6,527 nucleotides of DNA from a bacterium (GTDB lineage: Bacteria > Patescibacteriota > Minisyncoccia > UBA6257 > UBA9933). The notes beneath the pieces are model-generated. The model did no database searches and had not been told where the DNA came from. It was given only the letters and a program-made list of their open reading frames with translations. A program made the translations under genes and the position numbers. Location: NCBI GenBank assembly GCA_021799155.1, contig JAJZBA010000031.1, positions 1 through 6,527 of the forward strand, in the 5' to 3' direction. Position 1 is the stretch's first letter. Each line of letters begins with the position of its first letter. Positions 1 to 4,817 of this stretch are shown one piece after another.

Positions 1-453
1 AAAGATCGCCAATATTTATATTCTTCCTTGCGATTATCAAAAGAATCAAAGAAAGCAATTTTTCAAAATGATGTTAGTAAATCTATAGCATTTATTGTTT
101 CAGCAATAGAAAATTTTTATGAATATGAAGATGACAAAAATATCAAAAGGGATTCTGAATTATTAAAAATTTTAAATAATTTAAAAAATAAAACAGAAAA
201 ATTTAAAGAGTTTTTAAAAAATTATTTAAATAAAATAGATCTTTCTAAATTACCAGAAATTGATAAATGGTATAGTAGAAGATCAAGTTATCTTCATAAT
301 GGAGAATTTTTAGAATTCCCGGATTTTTGGATAAATTTAGAAGAGCAAAAGTTAAAAGCAAAAAATGAAGAGTATAATAAATACTTCGTCGGTTTACAAA
401 TAATATTTAAAGCGCTTCAAAATTATTTTTTGAATAGACGGGAACGAGTATAA
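1..453 (+). CDS. HEPN-like domain protein, C-terminal part (5' end outside window)
   Basis: The frame is open from the first base of the window (Lys-Asp-Arg-Gln...) to TAA at 451-453, so this is the last 150 residues of a longer gene; the in-frame TTG at 28 need not be the start. The protein is helical and Lys/Glu/Asn-rich. Its clearest motif is WYSRRSSYLHNGEFL at window residues 90-104, which contains R94-x4-H99 followed by N-G. That matches the R-x4-6-H signature of HEPN domains, and the wording (R-S-x-x-x-H-x-G) is closest to Apea-like HEPN proteins. Many HEPN proteins are RNases in toxin-antitoxin or abortive-infection systems, but others are not catalytic. The missing N-terminus may hold the domain that would define its role. 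Base composition is even more AT-rich than the core genes downstream, which could reflect horizontal transfer. No partner gene is visible. Confidence 0.6.
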   Translation, partial: KDRQYLYSSLRLSKESKKAIFQNDVSKSIAFIVSAIENFYEYEDDKNIKRDSELLKILNNLKNKTEKFKEFLKNYLNKIDLSKLPEIDKWYSRRSSYLHNGEFLEFPDFWINLEEQKLKAKNEEYNKYFVGLQIIFKALQNYFLNRRERV

Positions 454-527
454 AAAGAAAGTACAAAACTAACGCTCTACAATTTACTAATAGAAAATTA
501 GACCACCAACACAACAGATATTAATTT

Positions 528-704
528 ATGCAAAAACCGCTTTCGGAAAAATTTGTAAAGCAATCCATTATTAAATGGCTTTTTCGCAATGGCTGGGGTA
601 GAAATTTGGGAGCTTTGCTTTACATATTTTCTGTAAGCCGAGATGGAAAAGTGAGGCAGTATACTTGGCAGGATTTGAAGAAATCTCAAAAAGCGCGGCG
701 CTAA
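528..704 (+). CDS. small hypothetical protein, possibly a decayed remnant (58 aa)
   Basis: ATG at 528 opens a 58-residue frame ending with TAA at 702-704, and a strong intrinsic terminator follows 16 nt later on the same strand, which supports plus-strand transcription here. The first 27 residues (MQKPLSEKFVKQ... through FRNGWGRNLG) look like a genuine conserved N-terminus with a helix followed by NGWGRNL. From memory this resembles the opening of uncharacterised Patescibacteria proteins that continue into a nuclease-like core (GVDI...EAKG); I cannot verify that. The core is absent here: the chain runs through a hydrophobic LLYIFSVS stretch into a basic tail ending KKSQKARR. It may therefore be an internally deleted or frameshifted relic, or simply a small protein. 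No Shine-Dalgarno is seen; a GATATT/TATTAA-like -10 lies just upstream. Confidence 0.4.
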   Translation: MQKPLSEKFVKQSIIKWLFRNGWGRNLGALLYIFSVSRDGKVRQYTWQDLKKSQKARR

Positions 705-720
705 TTTGGGGGCTTATTTC

Positions 721-744
721 AAAAATCCGCTTCGGCGGATTTTT
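721..744 (+). terminator. intrinsic terminator with UUCG loop
   Basis: AAAAATCCGC (721-730), loop TTCG (731-734), GCGGATTTTT (735-744): a perfect 10-bp stem closed by a UUCG tetraloop, with the T-run inside the 3' arm. It lies just after the 58-residue ORF and before the next plus-strand gene, so it ends the leftmost transcription unit. The A-run in the 5' arm would also let it work on the minus strand. Confidence 0.85.
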
Positions 745-755
745 ATTTGTTAATA

Positions 756-764
756 TGGTAAAAT
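756..764 (+). promoter_or_regulatory. possible extended -10 promoter for the 829 membrane-protein gene
   Basis: TGGTAAAAT matches the TGnTAtaaT extended -10 pattern, and no good -35 is visible. It lies immediately after a terminator, as expected for a new transcription unit, and would give a leader of about 58 nt. An alternative is a TTAAAT at 815-820, 8 nt before the ATG, giving a leaderless mRNA. Confidence 0.35.
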
Positions 765-828
765 AATTTCATAAACTTTAAATCAATTTTAAAAGGTCGA
801 ATAAGTAATTATTATTAAATTTTAAAAC

Positions 829-1071
829 ATGCAATTAAATCCTAAAGCGTTGGGATTGACGGGTGGGATTTTGTCTGCCGCGTTTTGGTTTATAGCGATG
901 ACTGTTTCTCTTCTTACGGGCATCGCCGAAAACAGTTTGACGATGTGGGGGAATCTGCATCCTTTTTTTAGTTATTCCTGGTCGGGAATGATAATTATGA
1001 TTATTGAACATCTTGTTTTCGGATTCATCGCCGGCTGGCTGTTCGCCAAAATTTATAACAAGTTCGCCTAA
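829..1071 (+). CDS. two-TM small membrane protein (DUF5676 / holin-like)
   Basis: The 80-residue protein has two predicted membrane helices, about residues 9-31 (GLTGGILSAAFWFIAMTVSL) and 51-75 (including IIMIIEHLVFGFIAGWLFAK). They are separated by a short polar loop with a conserved-looking HPFFSYSWSG motif. The LNPKALGLTGGIL opening, the HP...SWSG loop and the GFIAGWLFAKIYN end match what I know of the DUF5676 family, often labelled 'bacteriophage holin' automatically although found in ordinary chromosomes; no biochemical role is established that I know of. It probably sits in the cytoplasmic membrane. The ATG at 829 is the natural start because homologues begin at this MxLN; there is no Shine-Dalgarno. 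It appears monocistronic, between the terminator at 721-744 and that at 1147-1170. Its GC content is higher than that of the HEPN gene. Confidence 0.8.
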   Translation: MQLNPKALGLTGGILSAAFWFIAMTVSLLTGIAENSLTMWGNLHPFFSYSWSGMIIMIIEHLVFGFIAGWLFAKIYNKFA

Positions 1072-1090
1072 TTGAAATTATTGTCATCCG

Positions 1091-1126
1091 CTATGATGCG
1101 TCATAGTGTTATGCTATAGCATAACA
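1091..1126. repeat. two adjacent dyads: CTATGA hairpin and 20-bp perfect palindrome
   Basis: CTATGA-tgcg-TCATAG (1091-1106) is directly followed by the perfect palindrome TGTTATGCTATAGCATAACA (1107-1126). Neither has a T-run, so neither is a terminator in itself. They lie in the 3' untranslated region of the DUF5676-like gene. They could form mRNA stem-loops that protect the 3' end, or act as a protein-binding dyad. Purpose unknown. Confidence 0.6.
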
Positions 1127-1146
1127 TTTAAGATATTATATTTATT

Positions 1147-1179
1147 AGCGCTCTATTCGAATAGAGCGCTTTTGTTTGA
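1147..1179 (+). terminator. intrinsic terminator after the DUF5676-like gene
   Basis: AGCGCTCTAT (1147-1156), loop TCGA, ATAGAGCGCT (1161-1170): a perfect 10-bp stem followed by TTTTGTTTG. It lies 75 nt past the stop at 1071 and ends that transcript. Confidence 0.8.
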
Positions 1180-1190
1180 TTAAATTTAAT

Positions 1191-1221
1191 AAAAAACCCC
1201 ACGGAAAACCTTGGGGTTTTT
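1191..1221. terminator. bidirectional intrinsic terminator
   Basis: AAAAACCCC (1192-1200) pairs with GGGGTTTTT (1213-1221). The stem extends inward by A-T, a C/T mismatch and GG-CC around an AAAA loop. On the minus strand the stem is followed by a T6 run, which would end the small minus-strand gene that stops at 1246. On the plus strand it backs up the terminator at 1147. Confidence 0.8.
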
Positions 1222-1245
1222 ATAAAATTTTATAAAAATTTTATA

Positions 1246-1434
1246 TTATCGTTGCCGAGATTTTTTTCTTTTTCTTAATGTTTGATTTAATTTTATGATT
1301 TCTTTTGTAATTAATTTCGCGATTTCCCAAAAAACAATTATAATTTCGGGATAAATATTAATACTTAAATAAATATCAATATTAATATTAAACCGAAAAA
1401 CAAGTAATAAAATAAGGCGTAAGAAATCAAACAC
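1246..1434 (-). CDS. small hydrophobic-basic protein of unknown function (62 aa)
   Basis: GTG start at 1434-1432, TAA at 1248-1246. This gene has the only full set of classic signals in the window: a consensus promoter, a consensus AAAGGAGGT site about 10 nt before the GTG, and an intrinsic terminator about 25 nt past the stop. Together these make it very likely to be expressed even though it is short. The protein opens with a hydrophobic segment (FLRLILLLVF, residues 4-13). An unusual alternating stretch follows (FNINIDIYLSINIY, about 14-28), then a second hydrophobic run (EIIIVFWEIAKLI) and a strongly basic tail (RKRKKSRQR). I do not recognise a family. It could be a small membrane-associated peptide, or the transcript (about 290 nt) might act as RNA with the ORF secondary. 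The strong SD implies a need for high translation, unlike its neighbours. Confidence 0.65.
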   Translation of the reverse strand: MFDFLRLILLLVFRFNINIDIYLSINIYPEIIIVFWEIAKLITKEIIKLNQTLRKRKKSRQR

Positions 1435-1440
1435 CCTCTT

Positions 1441-1452
1441 TCTACCTCCTTT
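1441..1452 (-). promoter_or_regulatory. consensus Shine-Dalgarno for the 62-aa gene
   Basis: On the minus strand AAAGGAGGT precedes the GTG at 1434 by about 10 nt. It decides the GTG start and is the only strong SD seen at any gene start here. Confidence 0.75.
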
Positions 1453-1483
1453 CTGCCCATATTTATTTTTAAAGGGCGAAATT

Positions 1484-1513
1484 ATTATATATTAATATAT
1501 CAATATTTGTCAA
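1484..1513 (-). promoter_or_regulatory. consensus sigma-70 promoter for the 62-aa gene
   Basis: Reading the minus strand: TTGACA (1513-1508), an 18-bp spacer, then TATAAT (1489-1484). Both hexamers are exact consensus. Transcription would start near 1477 and give a leader of about 43 nt that carries the Shine-Dalgarno site. Confidence 0.8.
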
Positions 1514-1519
1514 GGTTAA

Positions 1520-1547
1520 TTGTTTTATTTTTAAAAAGAGATAAAAT
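1520..1547 (+). promoter_or_regulatory. probable ftsQ promoter (leaderless type)
   Basis: TTGTTT (1520-1525), a 16-bp spacer, then TAAAAT (1542-1547). The hexamer ends 7 nt before the second ATG (1555), so the transcript probably begins at or next to that start codon. It diverges from the minus-strand promoter at 1484-1513. Confidence 0.5.
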
Positions 1548-1551
1548 TTAA

Positions 1552-2379
1552 ATGATGCGCGGGGGACTATATTTTGACGAAAGACAGCAAAAAAAACGCC
1601 GGCGAATTTTGAAATTAAAAATTTACGGCGGCATCGCGGCTTTTTTTGTTTTATTAATCGGCGCCGGTTATCTAATTGCTTATTCGCCGCTTTTTCGAAT
1701 TAAAGATATTTCAATTCAATATTTAGAGGCTCAACCTCATGATATTAATCGTCAATTTTTAGAGGTTAAACCTCCTTTAATTAACGATCTTAAAAATTTT
1801 TTCACCAACCGGTCGAAAATTGCCGAATTTCTTGGTCCGGAAAATATTTTAATATGGAAACAGGAAAAAATAGGCGAGTTTTTAAAAAACCGGCCGGAAA
1901 TCTCCGAAATAACGATTAAAAAGAATTATTTTAAACGCCGAATAGAGATTGGAGTTAAAGAAAGGGAAAGGTTTGGCGTTTGGTGCCAACAAAGCGAAAA
2001 CGCGACTTGTTGGTGGTTTGACAGAAACGGCATTCTTTTCGCGGAAACGCTGAATGTCGAAGGACAGTTAATTAATAAAGTCGCCGATTTTTCCGATCGA
2101 CAATTAAATCTCGGCGACAAGGCGCTTGATGACAAATTTTTTCAAAATTTGATTAAAATTTTTGAAGTTTTAGAGCGATCCGGTTTGAAGATAAAATCTT
2201 TAAAACTGGAAAATCTTGAATTTCAGGAAGCGATAACCGAATCTTCGCCGACAATTTTTTTCAGCTTAAGATTCGCTCCTGATTCCGCCTTGGAAGTTAT
2301 TAAATCTTTAAAAGATAAAGGATTGGAGGGGATTGAGTATATTGATTTGCGGGTAGAAAACAGGGTTTATTATAAATAA
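1552..2379 (+). CDS. ftsQ: cell division protein FtsQ/DivIB-like
   Basis: The 275-residue protein has the FtsQ layout. A short basic cytoplasmic N-terminus (residues 1-21, RQQKKRRR) leads into one membrane helix (about 23-44) and then a POTRA-type domain opening with SPLFRIKDISIQ and continuing to NRPEISEITIKKNYFKRRIEIGVKER. The beta domain ends in LEGIEYIDLRVENRVYYK, the typical FtsQ C-terminus. In the family, FtsQ links early divisome proteins to FtsB/FtsL and septal wall synthesis from the outer face of the membrane. The POTRA region carries an extra segment of some 40 residues (about 57-100), including a 12-residue near-duplication (YLEAQPHDINRQ / FLEVKPPLINDL). C145 and C153 in a WCQQSENATCWWFDRNG loop could form a disulfide. 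Two ATGs (1552, 1555) are possible; 1555 suits the promoter spacing. No mur or fts neighbours are present, so it lies outside a division cluster here. Confidence 0.85.
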   Translation: MMRGGLYFDERQQKKRRRILKLKIYGGIAAFFVLLIGAGYLIAYSPLFRIKDISIQYLEAQPHDINRQFLEVKPPLINDLKNFFTNRSKIAEFLGPENILIWKQEKIGEFLKNRPEISEITIKKNYFKRRIEIGVKERERFGVWCQQSENATCWWFDRNGILFAETLNVEGQLINKVADFSDRQLNLGDKALDDKFFQNLIKIFEVLERSGLKIKSLKLENLEFQEAITESSPTIFFSLRFAPDSALEVIKSLKDKGLEGIEYIDLRVENRVYYK

Positions 2380-2380
2380 A

Positions 2381-4261
2381 TCAGAGTTTGTAAATAAAAA
2401 TTGAAGTTCCGGCGCGGGCGTATGGCTCGTAAGGATTTTCAAGCCATCGGTATTCGTCTTCGGGATTTCTTAATTGGCCTGGATGAAGTTCGCCTAAAGC
2501 GTTTTGTAAGTTATTGATTGAGACTGCCAACCAATCAATGCCGTAATATTTTGGATTATCTTTAGCCGATTGCCAGTATTCAACTTTTTCTGCCCCTAAA
2601 TAATATTTCGGATTTCCGCCGCCGAAATAATCAACAGCGATTTTGTTGATTTTGTTTTTCTCGACAAATTCTTTTAACCGTTTCAAATCCTGCCCCCAAT
2701 CATAATTGGAATCAACAACGTATTTATAGCCATTTTTAATGCCGCCGCCGAATTGATTGAAATAGGAAAGAAAATAAGGAAACGCGATAAAAGTTTCCGC
2801 CAAATACCATACTAATAAAAAACCGATTAAAACTTTTTTTAATGAAAAACCTTGAAACCATTTTTTAAGACTGCCGGCTGTTAAAATATAGATAAACGGC
2901 ATTGTGGGAAGAATATGACGGACTCCGATATTTAAAGGACTTTTTATGCTGTAAAGCCAGTAAAAAATCACGAAAGAAATCATTGAAAATTCGGCGAAAT
3001 GAGTGCCTAAGTAATCTGTTATAGGCTTTAGGTTATAGGTTTTAGGTTTTAGGGATTTTATAATTCGCCAAACGCCAAGAACAAACGCGATAAAGATTAA
3101 AATTAACGAAGGAATCGGTTCTTTTAGGGCAAAAACTACGGGGAAATAATACCACCAGCCGCTGGCAGAAACTTCGCCTAAGAAATATCCCGTATTTCCG
3201 CCGGCCGAACGTTGAATAACCATTAAAACGCCGAGTAGATATTCGGCTAATGGTCGGGTAAATCGGTTTTCGGATAAAACAATATTTATATCGGCTAAAC
3301 AGCGTAATTTGTTATGTTGCAAATCGCAGATTTTTCCGCTCGGAGCCGGACCATCGGCAAAAGAAGTCAGAATAAACTTTGTATCGCCGACTTGTTTTTC
3401 AATCGGATAATTTACGGTAAACAAAAAATAAACGGCATATACTAAGGCGTAGCCGATGATAAAAATAATAATTAGCGTTTTTAAATATCTGAAAGCGCGA
3501 ATGGAAAAACGTCGCAATCTCGAATCGGGAGCGGTCGAAGACCAATCGATTTTTGTTTTCCAGATATAAAACGTAAAAATTAAAAATATAAAAAACGGAA
3601 TTAAAAGAACGGCGGAAAATTTTATCAGTTGGGCAATACCAAAAGCCAAGCCGGCGAAAATTAAATGTTTTTGTGAAGGTTCGAATAAAAATTTTACAAA
3701 ATAATAAATGGCGGCAAAAATTCCCAAGGCCGCGCCAACGTCGGTGGTGACGTAGTGGCCGTGCGCTAAAACATTCGGAGAAAAAGCGAAAAGAGAGGTT
3801 GGAAGCAATGCCCACCAACGACCCATCAATTCTTTTGCCCAGATATAGATAAAAATAATCAAAATCAGTGTTAAAAGTATCGGGCCGATTCGCGACCATT
3901 GGATAATTTTGTCGGCGTCGTTGCCAGATTCATACAAAAATTGCGCGCCGACAACCCATTGGCCGTTTATATCCGTTTGCCAAGAAGATTTATTGGTTGG
4001 AAAATTTAATTTGTCTCGAGTTGATCCGAAGGAATTTTGAAATAATAAAGGAAAAGCCGCCAGCGCTTTTACTAATGGCGGATGTTCCGGATTTAAACGA
4101 TAATCCAAATATTTAACATAGCCGTAGCCGGCAGGAATATGCGCTAATTCGTCCATTGTGGCGGATTCTTGAAGTGAGGCGTTAAACATTAAAAGGAAAG
4201 CCGCCGCAACCATTAAACAAATCAAAATAGCAGGGGAGAATTTATTTAAAAGATTTATCAT
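2381..4261 (-). CDS. GT39/PMT-type membrane glycosyltransferase (lipid-carrier dependent)
   Basis: The 626-residue polytopic protein matches the dolichyl/undecaprenyl-phosphate-sugar-dependent glycosyltransferases (GT39, ArnT/PMT-like). After TM1 (about 9-28) the first outer loop has TMDELAH (D37, E38), the acidic pair expected at the active site, then NPEHPPLVKAL (57-67). Further family motifs are SPNVLAHGHYVTTD (161-174), GYFLGEVSASGWWYYFP (358-374), NIGVRHILPTMPF (444-456) and, in the outer C-terminal domain, DSNYDWGQDLKRL (517-529). Roughly ten or more TM segments span 9-490. Such enzymes transfer a sugar from a polyprenyl-phosphate donor to protein or lipid outside the membrane; the substrate cannot be read from sequence. 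ATG at 4261 is the only good start; there is no SD, and TATTAA ends 6 nt before it. The 3' end lies 1 nt from that of ftsQ, with no terminator between. Residues 404-415 are encoded by a heptamer repeat. Confidence 0.85.
   Translation of the reverse strand: MINLLNKFSPAILICLMVAAAFLLMFNASLQESATMDELAHIPAGYGYVKYLDYRLNPEHPPLVKALAAFPLLFQNSFGSTRDKLNFPTNKSSWQTDINGQWVVGAQFLYESGNDADKIIQWSRIGPILLTLILIIFIYIWAKELMGRWWALLPTSLFAFSPNVLAHGHYVTTDVGAALGIFAAIYYFVKFLFEPSQKHLIFAGLAFGIAQLIKFSAVLLIPFFIFLIFTFYIWKTKIDWSSTAPDSRLRRFSIRAFRYLKTLIIIFIIGYALVYAVYFLFTVNYPIEKQVGDTKFILTSFADGPAPSGKICDLQHNKLRCLADINIVLSENRFTRPLAEYLLGVLMVIQRSAGGNTGYFLGEVSASGWWYYFPVVFALKEPIPSLILIFIAFVLGVWRIIKSLKPKTYNLKPITDYLGTHFAEFSMISFVIFYWLYSIKSPLNIGVRHILPTMPFIYILTAGSLKKWFQGFSLKKVLIGFLLVWYLAETFIAFPYFLSYFNQFGGGIKNGYKYVVDSNYDWGQDLKRLKEFVEKNKINKIAVDYFGGGNPKYYLGAEKVEYWQSAKDNPKYYGIDWLAVSINNLQNALGELHPGQLRNPEDEYRWLENPYEPYARAGTSIFIYKL
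3019..3053. repeat. five-unit TTWTAGG heptamer array inside the glycosyltransferase gene
   Basis: Five contiguous 7-nt units: TTATAGG, CTTTAGG, TTATAGG, TTTTAGG, TTTTAGG. On the coding strand this is a CCTAAAA/CCTATAA array, and it encodes the hydrophilic KPKTYNLKPIT stretch (405-415) between two membrane segments. The array is 35 nt, not a multiple of three, yet the gene stays open. Confidence 0.9.
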
Positions 4262-4267
4262 TGTGTT

Positions 4268-4298
4268 TTAATAATAATAAATTTCTGATAAAATTATA
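4268..4298 (-). promoter_or_regulatory. candidate glycosyltransferase promoter elements
   Basis: On the minus strand TATAAT (4298-4293) lies 31 nt before the ATG, and TATTAA (4273-4268) ends exactly 6 nt before it. The first would give a leader of about 25 nt without SD, the second a leaderless mRNA. No clear -35 is present for either. The TATAAT overlaps the divergent plus-strand extended -10. Confidence 0.35.
4286..4294 (+). promoter_or_regulatory. extended -10 promoter for the structured leader / DUF4258-like gene
   Basis: TGATAAAAT is a good extended -10 (TGn followed by TAAAAT). Transcription would begin near 4300, placing the whole hairpin at 4314-4385 in the transcript. No -35 is recognised. 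Confidence 0.5.
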
Positions 4299-4299
4299 A

Positions 4300-4409
4300 G
4301 TGGATAAAATAAACCCGGTAGTGAATTTTGGTTGGTCCGCTGAAAGAGGACAAAAACCGAAGGATACCGAAATTCTACTATCGGGAAAGGTCGGCTTAAA
4401 TTTTTGAAA
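4300..4409 (+). ncRNA. unidentified structured leader RNA (long imperfect hairpin)
   Basis: Positions 4314-4323 pair with 4376-4385 (10 pairs, two G-U), C4375 bulges, and 4324-4332 pair with 4366-4374 (9 pairs, one G-U). Inside, GTCC (4335-4338) pairs with GGAC (4348-4351) over a 9-nt GCTGAAAGA loop, leaving an A-rich strand AAAAACCGAAGGAT (4352-4365) unpaired. A second register (4327-4333 with 4355-4361) is possible, so the fold may switch. No T-run follows, so this is not a terminator; it reads as the leader of the DUF4258-like gene. I compared it from memory with SRP RNA, hammerhead, common riboswitches and tRNA without a match. The same strand also holds a 35-codon GTG ORF (4300-4407, including FGWSAERGQKPKDTEILL), so a short peptide is a rival reading. 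Confidence 0.45.
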
Positions 4410-4817
4410 ATGGAAATATGGCAAAAAAGAAAACTAAAAAAACCGCCAAAAAAAGCCGCTGCCGGTAATATAACTTTTAAAACCCCGCAAGTCCTTTTTT
4501 GGACAAAGCATGCCGAAGAAAAGATGAGATTTTATCATTTGTCAAAGCAAAGGGTGCGGCGGGTTTTAAATTCTCCGAAAAGAACGGAAGAAGGAATCGC
4601 GCCCAATACTATCGCTATGATGCAACCCGCTTCCGTTAAAACCATGGCGGGTAAACCTGCCTGGAATCAAGAAATTTGGATAATGATCCAGAACAGAAAA
4701 AATAGGATAAAAATTATTTCGGCCTGGCGTTATCCGGGGAAAACAAAACCTAAAGACGAAACCACCTTCAATTTTTTTCAAAAAGAATATCTCGAATATA
4801 AAAATAAAGAAAATTAA
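4410..4817 (+). CDS. DUF4258-like protein of unknown function
   Basis: From ATG 4410 the protein has 135 residues. A lysine-rich N-terminus (1-20) leads into a compact domain: FWTKHAEEKMRFYHLSKQRVRRVLNSPKRTEEGIAP (about 30-65), then QEIWIMIQNRKNRIKIISAWRYPGKTK. The H-A-x-x-K/R-M...R-V-x-x-V-L-x-x-P pattern followed by beta strands resembles DUF4258, a small RelE/BrnT-like fold; proteins of this kind are sometimes toxins, but no antitoxin gene lies beside it. The N-terminus is doubtful. An ATG at 4418, in another frame and behind a weak GGA, opens MAKKKTKKTAKK, a very typical start for these organisms, then hits a stop at about 4466. One base fewer in any of three A-runs (4423-4428, 4436-4442, 4448-4454) would join it to the domain frame. 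The stop is shared with the opposing gene at TTAA 4814-4817. Confidence 0.65.
   Translation: MEIWQKRKLKKPPKKAAAGNITFKTPQVLFWTKHAEEKMRFYHLSKQRVRRVLNSPKRTEEGIAPNTIAMMQPASVKTMAGKPAWNQEIWIMIQNRKNRIKIISAWRYPGKTKPKDETTFNFFQKEYLEYKNKEN

Noticed and set aside
498..689. 63-codon minus-strand frame
   Set aside because: Lies antisense to the small plus-strand ORF, has no SD or terminator on its strand, and its residues do not look like a protein family.
829..1071. Prophage holin and hence a prophage remnant
   Set aside because: The holin label for this family is an automatic one; no endolysin, phage structural gene or integrase is nearby.
1926..2135. 69-codon minus-strand frame inside ftsQ
   Set aside because: Shadow of a strongly recognisable FtsQ coding sequence.
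3019..3053. Heptamer array read as a CRISPR or a real telomere
   Set aside because: No spacers, only 35 nt, and it is translated inside an intact membrane-protein gene.
3399..3899. 166-codon minus-strand frame in another phase of the glycosyltransferase gene
   Set aside because: Same-strand out-of-phase shadow; the overlapping GT39 frame carries all the family motifs and this one is a run of aromatic and basic residues without a domain.
4314..4385. Hairpin read as tRNA, SRP RNA, hammerhead ribozyme or terminator
   Set aside because: No cloverleaf or CCA-type arms, no GGAAGGAAGCA-like SRP tip, no CUGANGA core, and no T-run after the stem.
4242..4424. 60-codon minus-strand frame upstream of the glycosyltransferase
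   Set aside because: Antisense to the structured leader, overlaps the glycosyltransferase start out of phase, and lacks start signals.
4566..4781. 71-codon minus-strand frame inside the DUF4258-like gene
   Set aside because: Antisense shadow of a recognisable domain.
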